Below, one piece after another: positions 10,201 to 18,435 of a stretch of DNA of 64,000 nucleotides. Source of the stretch: Streptomyces caniferus (GTDB taxonomy: Bacteria > Actinomycetota > Actinomycetes > Streptomycetales > Streptomycetaceae); the NCBI RefSeq assembly GCF_009811555.1, contig NZ_BLIN01000007.1, forward strand, positions 186,001-250,000. The letters run 5' to 3'. Under the pieces are notes generated by a model that saw only the letters and a list, made by a program, of their open reading frames with translations, was not told the DNA's origin and made no database searches. Numbering within the stretch: position 1 is the stretch's first letter; every line of letters begins with the position of its first letter. The translations under genes and the position numbers were made by a program.

Positions 10201-10381
10201 GATCGCCGACCGCGAAGGGCTCGTACGGGGCCCGCAGCGCCTCGCCCACAGGTACGGGTTCGCCCGCGGCGTGCCAGACGGCGAGCCGCAGCGGCACCCG
10301 CGCCGCGTACTGCGCGGGCCGGATGAACTGCCCCAGCGCCCGCTCCAGGCGCCCCTCCACCAGCAGTCGGTCGTCGTGCAC
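7229..10381 (-). CDS. alpha-mannosidase, glycoside hydrolase family 38
   Basis: A 1050-residue protein with a complete GH38 layout. The N-terminal part resembles the accessory domain of bacterial and yeast-type alpha-mannosidases. The catalytic domain shows the zinc motif GHAHIDSAWLWP (about residues 255-266) and WLPDSFGY (about 368-375), whose Asp is the expected nucleophile. A helical middle domain and a beta-rich C-terminal domain (AVELRPFQILTLRLRP) follow. It should release alpha-linked mannose from oligosaccharides or mannosylated glycans. No signal peptide is seen, so it is probably cytoplasmic. The GTG start has AGGAG five bases upstream. No transporter or regulator adjoins it. Confidence 0.93.
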   Translation of the reverse strand: MHDDRLLVEGRLERALGQFIRPAQYAARVPLRLAVWHAAGEPVPVGEALRAPYEPFAVGDPWGPPWSTSWFRLAGEVPREWAGRRVEAVVDPGFSGDGPGFQAEGLVYDAEGVPLKGIHPRNRHVPVGTPAVGGEEVRLLLEAAANPAVLRDFRPTDLGDVRTAPARPLYRFASADLAVLDESVWQLVLDIEVLSELMHELPANGSRRHGILRALEDMLDALDLHEVGATAAAGRAALADVLGRPATASAHRVSATGHAHIDSAWLWPLRETVRKASRTFANVTQLAEEYPELVFACSQAQQYAWVKEHQPHLWERIKEAVRKGNWAPVGSMWVESDANMPGGEALARQLACGKRFFLEELGVETEEVWLPDSFGYTAAFPQLARLAGAKWFLTQKLSWNQTDKMPHHTFWWEGIDGTRVFTHFPPVDTYNSRLAAAELAHAERNFADKGRATRSLVPFGWGDGGGGPTREMLERARRLRSLEGSPRVTVEPPARFFEAAHAEYGAAAPVWSGELYLQFHRGTYTSQAKTKQGNRRSEHLLREAELWAATAAVRTGGGYAYPYDALDRLWKTVLLHQFHDILPGSSIAWVHREARDTYAAVAGELTGIIEAALGALESGAAAKAGVPTVFNASPYDRDEVVALPAAPSGTGEATEVAVHVPALGSAAVRPAAEDSTTPPPPAVRADTSTDTGTGTGSGHTITLDNGLLRVVVDADGLLASVRDLHAGREVLAPGARGNLLQLHPDHPNQYDAWDLDRHYRNRHTDLTHAESVELAAAGPLSATVRVTRAFGASRIVQELTLRAGSHRLDIRTDIDWHESEKVLKAAFPLDVHAERSTSEVQFGHVHRPTHANTSWDAARFEICAHRWLRVAEPGYGIALLNDSTYGHDVTRTPHPEGLGTTVRLTLLRAPHSPDPETDQGSHRFTYALRPGAGVGEAVAEGLALNLPLRTAGAPPVPPLIRVDHPALTVESVKLAEDRSGDVVVRLYESRGGRASGTLSPGFPVRRVTVTDLLERPLHEEEGGPTSDVAVELRPFQILTLRLRPQHPPGA

Positions 10382-10721
10382 AGCGGCTCCTCACGCTCGT
10401 ACTCCCCGACACCGCCGGGGCGCGGGCGGGGCCCCGGCGGTCGCCGGGGGAGTGCCCCGGCCGTCCCGGCAGGGCTTCCACGACAGGCTCGGGTCAGACA
10501 TACCCACTCAGCGGGCCTCTCCCCGATCGGACCGGATCAGCGGAGCGTGGCCTGAGCGGGGAGACACCCCCAGGGCCCACCCGGCGCACCCGGCGCACGC
10601 GGCGCACGAGCCGTGCACCGGCGACCCGGCGGGCGGAAGCATGGCGGCAGAACCGATGGGCATGCTGACCGTGAGGCTGTTCGAGGCAGAGCGCCGAAGT
10701 TCGTTGGGGGCGGGGGAGAAA
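10382..10721. other. divergent intergenic region with a 9-bp triple repeat
   Basis: This 340-bp gap separates the mannosidase (leftward) from the RsbW-like gene (rightward). It contains three tandem copies of a CGGCGCAC-based 9-mer at 10582-10608. If the ATG at 10641 is the true start of the next gene, part of this stretch is coding. No convincing promoter was identified. Confidence 0.5.
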
Positions 10722-11195
10722 ATGCGTCAGCCTGTGCGGCGCGAGGAACGGGACAGAAGGCAGGAAACGGCTGAGGGGAGCCGGAACGGGGGGATCACCG
10801 CGCGAGCGCCGGGTGTGCTGGAGCGGAAGGTGCGGCATGCGGATCTGAAGGCGGTCGGCGAGGTGCGCAGGGAACTGCGCCAGCTTCTCAGCCGCTGGGC
10901 GACGCCGGGGGACGGCGAGCTCGCCGAGGTCGCGACGCTGCTCACCAGCGAACTGGTCACCAACGCGCTGGTGCATGCGGAGGGCGGAGCCGTCGTCACG
11001 GCCAGGGTCGGCGACCGGCTGCGGGTGGAGGTCAGGGACTTCGTCCCCGGCCGCCCCGAGCCGCGCACACCGACGACCGACGGAACCTCCGGCAGGGGGT
11101 TGATGCTGGTGCGCTCCTTAGCCGACGCATGGGGGATACGCACCGAAAGCCTCGGCAAGAGCGTGTGGTTCGAACTGGGCGGCGGACCGGCCTGA
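10722..11195 (+). CDS. RsbW/SpoIIAB-like ATP-binding regulatory protein (HATPase_c)
   Basis: A 157-residue protein with the GHKL ATPase boxes of anti-sigma and regulatory kinases: the N box in LLTSELVTNALVHA and the G box in SGRGLMLVRSLADAWG. Streptomyces encode dozens of these; they usually bind anti-sigma antagonists or sense signals through short N-terminal regions. The ATG at 10722 is chosen because GGGGGAG lies five bases upstream. An in-frame ATG at 10641, also with a passable site, would add 27 residues. It stands alone with no sigma factor or anti-anti-sigma partner next to it. Confidence 0.8.
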   Translation: MRQPVRREERDRRQETAEGSRNGGITARAPGVLERKVRHADLKAVGEVRRELRQLLSRWATPGDGELAEVATLLTSELVTNALVHAEGGAVVTARVGDRLRVEVRDFVPGRPEPRTPTTDGTSGRGLMLVRSLADAWGIRTESLGKSVWFELGGGPA

Positions 11196-11235
11196 CCCAT
11201 GGGCGAGGGTGCCGGTTGGCGCGGTCCGCCGCGGG

Positions 11236-12327
11236 TCAGCCGAATTGCCGTTCGATCTCGGCGAGTTTCTCCTCCAGGGAGTCCAGACGGGGGATCGTCT
11301 GGGTGTCGTCCTCCGCGGTGAGATCAACGGTCCGCCCGGCCTCGGCCGCGGTATCGACGCCGTCGGCCTCGGCGCCGGATACGGCCTTGAGCGCGGGACG
11401 GGCGCGTACCGGCAGGTCCCCGGTGCGCGGCGGCTCGGCGTCGCCGGCTATGGCGGGGTCCGGGCCGGCCACCTCCGCGGGCGCCGCCGCCGCCGTCGTC
11501 ACCGCCAGCTGTCGCCCGCCACCACGCCCCAGGCCCCAGCTGCGGTGCTGCCGGTTGATGGCCTTGAGACGCGCCCGGTCGAGCTTGCCCTGCTCGCGCC
11601 GGCGAAGACGGAGCTGTTCCTTCTCGCGCCGGTCCTCGCGCACCTCCTCCACCGCCTCGTCCAGCGTCCGTACGCCCTCCAGCAGCATCAGCGACCAGGC
11701 CGCGAAGGTCTCGCGGGGAGCGCGCAGCCAGCGGACGATCCGGATCTGCGGCAGCGGACGGGGCACCAGACCCTGTTCGCGCAGCGCCGCCCGGCGGGTC
11801 TGCTTGAGCGCCCGGTCGAAGAGGACCGCCGCCGACAGCGACATCCCGGCGAAGAACTGCGGTGCGCCCGCGTGGTCCAGGCCGCGCGGCGCATGCACCC
11901 AGTTGAACCACGCCGCCGCGCCCGCGAACGTCCACACCAGCATCCGGGAGCCCAGCGCCGCGTCACCGTGACTGGCCTCCCGCACGGCGAGCACGGAACA
12001 GAACATCGCCGCGCCATCGAGCCCGAACGGCACCAGGTACTCCCAGCCCCCGGAGAGGTTGAGGTTCTGCACGCCGAAGCCGACCAGACCGTGGAAGGAC
12101 AGCGCGGCGGCGACCGCCGCACAGCAGAACAGCAGCAGATAGGAGGCCGACGCGAAGACGGTCTCCTTACGACGACGGCGCTCCTCACTGCGCTCCCAGG
12201 AGTCCTCACCGGCGGACCGGGCCGCCGCACGCCTGCCCCGTACCACCACCGCCACGGCCACCGGCACACCGACGAGCAGCAGGGCGCCGGGAACCAGCCA
12301 ATCCAGCGATATGTCGGTCATTCTCAT
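11236..12327 (-). CDS. DUF2637 domain membrane protein
   Basis: About 363 residues beginning MRMTDISLDWLVPG, with a first helix at residues 9-28, a cluster of basic residues, then three or four further helices up to about residue 190. This matches the actinobacterial DUF2637 family, often found on plasmids and integrative elements and sometimes described as SpdB-like. The remainder is a basic linker, a low-complexity Ala/Pro/Glu region and a short amphipathic coiled-coil end, LDSLEEKLAEIERQFG. Start choice lies between ATG 12327 and ATG 12321; AGGGA lies nearer the first. Function is unknown; a link to mobile-element biology is inference from the family. Confidence 0.75.
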   Translation of the reverse strand: MRMTDISLDWLVPGALLLVGVPVAVAVVVRGRRAAARSAGEDSWERSEERRRRKETVFASASYLLLFCCAAVAAALSFHGLVGFGVQNLNLSGGWEYLVPFGLDGAAMFCSVLAVREASHGDAALGSRMLVWTFAGAAAWFNWVHAPRGLDHAGAPQFFAGMSLSAAVLFDRALKQTRRAALREQGLVPRPLPQIRIVRWLRAPRETFAAWSLMLLEGVRTLDEAVEEVREDRREKEQLRLRRREQGKLDRARLKAINRQHRSWGLGRGGGRQLAVTTAAAAPAEVAGPDPAIAGDAEPPRTGDLPVRARPALKAVSGAEADGVDTAAEAGRTVDLTAEDDTQTIPRLDSLEEKLAEIERQFG

Positions 12328-12978
12328 TACTGGGGTCCCTTTGCGTCGGCTACACGATTTCGCGCGACATCCTGGCGGAATCCAGCCCTCGCCCAGAGGG
12401 TTTCGGGGCAAGAGCACGCCAAGGGGTGCGAGGAAACCACCTCGACATCGAACTGTCTTTCCCAAAGCGGCAGTTGAGTTCGAATGAGATCACGCTGACG
12501 GGTGGCGTGGGGGCCGGGGTGTGAGGCCGAGCATCGATTCGCGTCTGCGTGACGTGCCCGGGGTGGACTCGTCGAGAGTGGCTATGTGAACTCGCCGGGG
12601 ATGGCGTCGGTTTCGACTCGGCGGACCTGTGCGTGCTGACGCGGCTCTCGGACTCGCCGGTCTCCTCGTAGAGCTCGCGCATCGTGGTCTTGGCGATGGG
12701 GTTCGCCAGGCTCGCTCGTGACGACAGGCAGGTCCCACATTCCTTCGGCGACTTGACGTGTGAACAACACGTATCGCACCCAGGACAAATGCTGTGGAGA
12801 CGCCGACAACCGCAACAACCCGCTCGCGCCGCCGGACCGCAACGAGACCTGAAATCCCCAGGAGCGTGGAGAGGGTCAGCCGGCCACGAGCACCGCCTGA
12901 TCGTTGCCCCGTTCACGCCCGAAATCGCAGGCATCCCACTATGGTTCTGCCTCAACAGGGCATCGAGATCGGGGGATC
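12328..12978. other. no supported gene; possible decayed sequence
   Basis: A 650-bp stretch of visibly lower GC with no frame showing a credible start, codon pattern and domain. One leftward frame contains a helix-turn-helix-like piece (MRELYEETGESESRVS, near 12650-12700) without a complete gene, which may be a remnant. Confidence 0.4.
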
Positions 12979-13362
12979 ATGTCTGACGTTGCCAGCCTCA
13001 AGCGCTGTGTCGTGTGCGGTCAGCCGGTGAGTCACAAGAAGCTCGTCACCATCGACGGCAGGCAGCCGGCGCACCGCTCCTGTCGCCCACCTACTCGCAG
13101 TAAGTCGCCCGTTTTTACTGCTCCACCTGTCCGGGCCAAGAAGCAGAAGCCGATGAGCCGTGAAGAACTCCTGCGAAGAATTGCTGTGTTGCGGGAGCGC
13201 GATGCGCAGAAAGCGGACATTGCCGCGAAGGGCCGGTCCGGAACCCGCCGCAAGTCTAAGTCCAACCGTTCCCACCCAAGTGTCGGTCCCCAGCCGTACT
13301 ACGGGGTGGAGATGAGGCGCATCGCCGGCCAGTGGGTCCAGATGCACCCAGAGTCCGAGTAG
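12979..13362 (+). CDS. small basic protein with a CxxC...HxxC zinc knuckle
   Basis: A 127-residue protein starting at ATG 12979 with GGGGGA eight bases upstream. The first 35 residues form a possible treble-clef or zinc-ribbon unit with Cys10, Cys13, His32 and Cys35. The rest is strongly basic and Ser/Lys/Arg-rich, with a helix MSREELLRRIAVLRERDAQK. No homologous family is recognised. The composition suggests nucleic-acid binding. It sits at the edge of the accessory stretch and is convergent with the cell-wall operon. Confidence 0.55.
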   Translation: MSDVASLKRCVVCGQPVSHKKLVTIDGRQPAHRSCRPPTRSKSPVFTAPPVRAKKQKPMSREELLRRIAVLRERDAQKADIAAKGRSGTRRKSKSNRSHPSVGPQPYYGVEMRRIAGQWVQMHPESE

Positions 13363-13630
13363 CGAGTCACCGCGCCCCGGCAGCGGGCTCGCACATCCTG
13401 CTCGTAGCAGTCCCGAGCATTCTGTCGCCTGGGCCTGGTGCCGCCCATGCCACAACGACCCTGCGGTGGCCTTGAGTTCGGCAGTTGCGGCGGCCATCAG
13501 TCCCGTAATCCTCCGGTTGTTGATGATGACTGCATGTCGCGCTCGCCGGCGCACGACGGGACCAGCGATTGACGGTTCGACGCTTCAAGCCGCCCGTCCA
13601 GGGGTTCTCAGGCGGACGCGATGCGAACTC

Positions 13631-14293
13631 TTATGAGACGTGCCTTTGAAAGAACGCGTGCGCAGCACTTCGACGCTTCGGGTCGAAGGCGTCGATCGTC
13701 CCCGCGCCACCGTTGCCAGGGCTGCTGTTCCACTCGCGGATCTTGCGAGCCACACCCTTCAAACGGGGGTGGCCGGGCTGGAGCGCGATCTCGAAATGGG
13801 ACTCCTTCGGTCTCTTGAAGTCACCGCCCCACGCGACGACACCGTCGAGTTCAGCGAGGATGTCCCGGATGATGACGAGTTCGTTCGGATATAAATTTCC
13901 TTTCGCACCGACCGGGTACCCCACGGGACGGATCGCTATCGCGCTGCCGGACAGGTAGTTCGACTCGTACGCCTCAGTCACCTCACGGTCGCTTGTCCAG
14001 CCGTGAACGTCGCCGGCGCGCAGGGAGTCGATCTCGTAGTGGAACCGGCGGGCCACGTTGAGGAGAACCGTGGCGGCGTCCCCCTCGGCGAGTGGGACCT
14101 TCTGGCCGCTGCCTTCGATGGTGAAGCTGGTCGCCTCGTCCAGGACAGGCCATCTGTTCTTGGATACCGGACCTTTCCATGCGCGGGTATCGGCTGAAGC
14201 GAAGTTGGCTCCACCGAGGTTGACCAGCGTCGCAGCAGCAACGCCGGAACCGGCGCCTATGAACCGGCGCCTTGACAGACCGGACTGGTTCAT
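13631..14293 (-). CDS. Tat-exported M15-like cell-wall peptidase, probably inactive
   Basis: A 220-residue protein. The N terminus carries a twin-arginine signal (SRRRFIG at residues 7-13, then a hydrophobic stretch and an ASA-type cleavage site near 34). The C-terminal half follows the D-Ala-D-Ala carboxypeptidase/M15 pattern: SNYLSGSAIAI at 111-121 aligns with SxHxxGxAxD, and WGGDFKRPKESHFEI at 155-169 with the closing WGGDW...HFE motif. The first zinc His is Tyr113, the zinc Asp is Ala120, and the acid expected three residues before His166 is Lys163. The fold may remain as a wall-binding module. The start has AAGGGG eight bases upstream and overlaps the preceding gene as ATGA. Confidence 0.78.
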   Translation of the reverse strand: MNQSGLSRRRFIGAGSGVAAATLVNLGGANFASADTRAWKGPVSKNRWPVLDEATSFTIEGSGQKVPLAEGDAATVLLNVARRFHYEIDSLRAGDVHGWTSDREVTEAYESNYLSGSAIAIRPVGYPVGAKGNLYPNELVIIRDILAELDGVVAWGGDFKRPKESHFEIALQPGHPRLKGVARKIREWNSSPGNGGAGTIDAFDPKRRSAAHAFFQRHVS

Positions 14294-14739
14294 GACTGGT
14301 GCCCCTTTCTGGGCAAGCGGGTGAGGTGTGTGGTGCCGAACCATAGAAGGACGGCGATCGCGGCCAATGAAATGACGGTGCAGGTCACGATGGTCGGATT
14401 GACCCATGTGGGCACCAGGTCGTAATGCGCATTGCACTTGTTGTGCAGCGGGAAGATCTTCCGGAACTCCTCGGAATGAGATTCCCGGTACGTCTCGTCG
14501 TAGCGCTCATGATGGACGAACAGGCAAGCTTCGTGGACGTCGAGACCCCCACCGAACACTCCCCGGGCCCACGATGCGAGGCCGACGAAGAGCGAGACGG
14601 AGCACAAGCGCGTCCACCACATCGCGCGCCGCCACGATCCGTTTCCCACCCCGATGGCCATACGGACGAGGTTCCACAGGTTCCACACCAGCCACGCGGC
14701 AAGGATCACTGTGACGATAAGGGCCGAGGCTTCTTTCAT
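14290..14739 (-). CDS. three-helix membrane protein of the cell-wall operon
   Basis: A 149-residue protein with membrane helices at about 5-29, 41-63 and 112-135. Between the second and third helix lies a loop of roughly 45 residues, probably outside the cell, with two Cys (in ACLFVHH and NKCNAHY) that could pair. No family is recognised. It begins 19 bases after the stop of the DUF1906 gene and overlaps the M15-like gene by four bases, so it is the middle gene of a tight three-gene operon. It could anchor or help export its neighbours; that is inference. Confidence 0.68.
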   Translation of the reverse strand: MKEASALIVTVILAAWLVWNLWNLVRMAIGVGNGSWRRAMWWTRLCSVSLFVGLASWARGVFGGGLDVHEACLFVHHERYDETYRESHSEEFRKIFPLHNKCNAHYDLVPTWVNPTIVTCTVISLAAIAVLLWFGTTHLTRLPRKGHQS

Positions 14740-14758
14740 GCCGTTGTTCTATCCGTTG

Positions 14759-17191
14759 TCATCGAGCGGAGCGGGCGCGGGCTGCCTTGAGGTATTTTTC
14801 ATGGTTTGCGCGGTACTGGGTTAGGTTGCGCCTCTCCGTACCCATGCGGGCCAGCAGCGCGTCGACAAATCCCTGTTCGAAACCGCTGAGCTTTTCTTCT
14901 CCGCCGGGGAGGTTTTGGTAGGCCGCCGGCTGGACTGCTCCGGACCAGGTGATGAGGTAGATCTGCGCGGCCGAGAGGGTTTTGTCCAGTGACGTCAGGG
15001 CGTTGTGGGCGGAGGTCTTGCAGTCTGTGGCGTTGCCCCACCTCTGGGTGAAGTAGTTGTTGAAGCGTCGCAGGCCGCCGCCGCTGTTGTAGTGGTCCTT
15101 CAAGGCTTCGACGATGTTCTTGTTGCCGCGCACGGCTCGGGCGAGGTGGTACCCGTCGGCGTCCTCTATGAGGTCGTTGAAGCCGAAGGACGATGCGACA
15201 CCGGGGACTGCGAGCTTGTCGTGGGCGAACTGCCACGGATTGGCATAACGCTCTTCGGAGTTGCGCCACTCGGCCCAGAACGTCATCAGGTCGCCGGCCC
15301 AGCCCCCGACATCGCCGCCATTGGCGGCCTTCTTGCTGTCCGGCTGATCCCTGAGGAGGTGTGCGTTCGCCGTGGCCATCATGTGCTCGGAACCGAGTTG
15401 ATAGCCGGTGAAGGGGTCGGTGAAGGACTTCCTGATGCTCATGCCCTTGGAATTGCAGTACTCGACGAACCCGGTGTCGTACGAGCCGATGAGGTACCAC
15501 CAGCCGAGCTTGTTGACGGGACTCTTGTTGCCGTACTCGAGGTGGCGGATGTACTCCATGACGAGCTGGTCGCGCTTAGTGCCGCTGGCCCCGTATGAGC
15601 CGGCCAGATCGTACAGCTGCTGGACGTAGTTGATGAAGCCGTCCGCCGGTCCGCCTGTGTCGTTCACTGAGGAGACACCGGGGTCGATCCCGGACACCAC
15701 ATCGCGGTCCAGGTCGAACGTATCGGAGCCGTTGGTGACCTTGAATTCCTTGATCTGGTTGAAAGCCCAGTTTTTGGGGATGGGGAAGCCGAGATTTCCG
15801 GAGAATCCCCAGGACATGCCGGATACGAAGGAGAAGCGGGCGAACGTCTCGTTGCTGACGGTGCTGCAAACGTTACGGGATCCGTACACCCCGTGCGTGT
15901 ATTTCTTGCCCTGGCTGGCGAGGGCGGCCTGCACGCCATGGAAATATGGAACAATGGCGCTCCGGATCTCTTCTCCCGTCGCGTCGTAATCGACAGCGAA
16001 GTAGATGGTGGTGCCCCGGTTGAATCCGTATTCGGAGGCGTGTTTGTGTGCGTTCAGTCCGTGCTGGTAACCGGAGCTGTATGTGAAATCTCCGAGCTTT
16101 CGGGCGTTGTCCTGGTAGATCGGGAAGACCTTGAGGCCGTTGCTGAAGATGGTTTCCAGCTCGCCTGGCTTGATTTCTTTGTCAAGAGTTGAGCCGGGCG
16201 GGTCATATATGTAGCGCCCGACGAACTGATAGCCGTTGTCGTGCATCCATTTGGCGCGAGAACGAGTGATCTCGTATCGTGTGTCCGATCCGTTTGCGGG
16301 GCGTTCTGGGTCTCCCATGGAGACCAAGAGCTGGGCCCATGTCGCATAGTCGCCTTTGCCGCTATCAGTCAACCTGTTGAACTTCTGGAAGATCTTGACC
16401 CATTCGGCGAGGCTTGAACCACCGGAGTCGTATTTGGGCCGCCAAGTCGTGAGGACCGGGTCGCCCTCCGGATCGTAGGTCGGAGAGTTGAAGACGCATG
16501 CGGCAGAAAAGAGTTGGACGAAGACCCCGGAATCGCCCGGGGCAAGAGTGTGGGACTTCAAACCTTCCTGGGTGCCGGGGCCGAAGTTGCCGGTCGGAGC
16601 GGAGATGCCCAACTCGTACTGGAGGGCGATCATCAGTGACTTCTGGACATCTCGGGAGTAGACGCCGTCGCAGGGGCCGATGTTGTAGGCGTCACGGGTC
16701 CAGTAGCGGCCGTTGAGCCACTGCTGAATCGAGCGGATCCCGTCGGTGCCGCCGGCCACGACGACGTAGGCGTCCATGTTGAGGACAGCTTTGGCGATCG
16801 GGGCGTTGATGACGCCTTCGCCGCCGATGCCCATGTTCTCGCGAAGCTTTTTGACGGCATCACGGGTGACGCCGGTGAACCAGCCTTCGCTCCCGGGCTC
16901 TACGGCCCAGTACCCCTTGCACCACAGGCCGTACTCAAGGACGGAGACAAGGTTGCGGTTCTTGTCCCACTCGAAGCCGATGTCGCCGAGGGCGGCGAAC
17001 TTCGAATACGTGGTGGGACCGAATGAGCCTGTAACCGGGCTGATGCCAAGTTCGTGCTGGAGCGCCATGACAAGGGAAGTCATGGTCCCCCAGCCGGTCC
17101 GGCCATCCTCGGGGCAGCGTACGTAGCCCGCAGCACTGCCATAGTGGGAGTTGACCCACTTCTGAGCTCTGAGAACTTGCTCGTCTGCCAT
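14759..17191 (-). CDS. peptidoglycan-binding / DUF1906 glycoside hydrolase-like protein
   Basis: An 810-residue protein. Two peptidoglycan-binding-like units occupy the N-terminal 220 residues (around TMTSLVMALQHELG and SLMIALQYELG). A DUF1906 (Rv2525c-like, GH25-related TIM barrel) domain follows at about 310-515, with acidic residues in YFAVDYDAT and DLDRDVVSG. The last 270 residues (about 540-810) form a separate domain rich in aromatics that I cannot name. DUF1906 proteins are usually exported wall-active enzymes or phage lysins, yet this one begins MADEQVLRAQKW with no signal peptide. It is first in an operon with a membrane protein and a Tat-exported M15-like protein. Confidence 0.82.
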   Translation of the reverse strand: MADEQVLRAQKWVNSHYGSAAGYVRCPEDGRTGWGTMTSLVMALQHELGISPVTGSFGPTTYSKFAALGDIGFEWDKNRNLVSVLEYGLWCKGYWAVEPGSEGWFTGVTRDAVKKLRENMGIGGEGVINAPIAKAVLNMDAYVVVAGGTDGIRSIQQWLNGRYWTRDAYNIGPCDGVYSRDVQKSLMIALQYELGISAPTGNFGPGTQEGLKSHTLAPGDSGVFVQLFSAACVFNSPTYDPEGDPVLTTWRPKYDSGGSSLAEWVKIFQKFNRLTDSGKGDYATWAQLLVSMGDPERPANGSDTRYEITRSRAKWMHDNGYQFVGRYIYDPPGSTLDKEIKPGELETIFSNGLKVFPIYQDNARKLGDFTYSSGYQHGLNAHKHASEYGFNRGTTIYFAVDYDATGEEIRSAIVPYFHGVQAALASQGKKYTHGVYGSRNVCSTVSNETFARFSFVSGMSWGFSGNLGFPIPKNWAFNQIKEFKVTNGSDTFDLDRDVVSGIDPGVSSVNDTGGPADGFINYVQQLYDLAGSYGASGTKRDQLVMEYIRHLEYGNKSPVNKLGWWYLIGSYDTGFVEYCNSKGMSIRKSFTDPFTGYQLGSEHMMATANAHLLRDQPDSKKAANGGDVGGWAGDLMTFWAEWRNSEERYANPWQFAHDKLAVPGVASSFGFNDLIEDADGYHLARAVRGNKNIVEALKDHYNSGGGLRRFNNYFTQRWGNATDCKTSAHNALTSLDKTLSAAQIYLITWSGAVQPAAYQNLPGGEEKLSGFEQGFVDALLARMGTERRNLTQYRANHEKYLKAARARSAR

Positions 17192-18435
17192 GGCCGTTCC
17201 TCTCGCGTGGATACTCGGGGACTAGCCCCACAGCCCGGTAGGGCGATGGGCGGTATTGACGTCAGCGACGAAGCGCTTCGACAGGCTGGATGCGGCTCTC
17301 GCCAGGCTGGGCAGAGGCCGGCGACCAAGCTGGTGGCCAGAGCGAGCGCCGGCGCGGCGCCGGTGGTGGGAGCACGGGGACCAGCCGCGGATGAGCATGA
17401 CCACCCGACGGTGGGTGCGCCGAGTGAGGCCGCGACCATGCCCCGGTGCCATGGAATTGCCCATCAGGGAAGCGGAATTACTCAAAAATAGAAGGCGTGA
17501 GTTCTGAGCGAGACGGTACACAACAGCAAACCTGGCGTCACTCGAAGCGGGCTTGGTGGGCCAACCTCAATGCAGGGCGGGACTCGCACATCGGCCAGAC
17601 GAAGCGGTTTCTGGTCTGGGTAGGCGCACCTGCCACGCGGGTGCCTCTAGGTGTTCTCGTCTGAGCCACATACGCCAACACGCAGGATGCCGATCCACGT
17701 TGGTATGGCGGACCCGATTAGCGCAACCCGCGTTGAACAGTGGATGACGGCATGAAGCCCGAGCTCCTACTGAATGTGTATGACATGACTCCCCCAGTCA
17801 TTCGGCTGTGAAGGCAACAGCCGTTCCGTCGGCGCCGGCCACTCGCCGGAAGGTCTCCCCTCAAGGCGCAGTGCAAGGCCGTGGACGCTGGCGCCGTTGC
17901 CGGCTGAGCAGTGGACGCATCTCATCCCATGTGTCCCGGGCCAGTCAACTGTTCGCAGCGGCTTGCCATTGAACTGCGCTCTCCGTTTGTGAGATCCAGT
18001 CAAACTGGCTGGATTGTCGTCGCTCTCACTGCGTGCATGCCTGCATGTCTCGGCCATGACGCAGCAATTGAGTCAAGAAATGGATGGACTTACTCATCAG
18101 GGATCATGTTTTAGATATGGAGCCTGTGGTTCCTCTGTCCACTGCCGATGCCTGTGGGTTACTGTGCCTGAGTGCGATGACTCGCGTCCCTGTTTGGTGT
18201 TGCCGGGATCGCGTCGAGGCCGCACCAGAGTGGCGCCGACTCTCTTCCGGTCGAAGCGTTGGATGTAGCTGATCACGGAGCGCGCGGAATTGCTCCCACA
18301 AGGACCTCTTCGACGCCATACGGCTCGGACGGTCGGGCTCATCGCACATCTTCCAGGTGCAACTTTGCAGTGCCCGGCAACCCTGGATTGCATTCCTTGG
18401 GCAAGGTCTTCTCTCGAAGAAGGAGTGGCTTTCTC
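17192..18435. other. 1.2-kb region without a supported gene
   Basis: Leader region between the leftward cell-wall operon and the rightward secreted-protein gene. The right part (17500-18430) looks clearly lower in GC than the flanks. Several short frames exist (for example 17256-17507 forward and 18104-18349 reverse), but none has a ribosome binding site, typical codon use and a recognisable domain together. Regulatory DNA or decayed genes are both possible. Confidence 0.4.

Noticed and set aside
6701..10555. A 1284-codon plus-strand open frame
   Set aside because: It is the antisense of the GH38 mannosidase; its product is Arg/Gly/Gln-rich with no domain, as expected in high-GC DNA.
17256..17507. 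Small plus-strand gene upstream of the wall operon
   Set aside because: No ribosome binding site, no domain, atypical composition.
18104..18349. Small reverse-strand gene in the 17.2-18.4 kb gap
   Set aside because: Short, no start signal, no recognisable domain.
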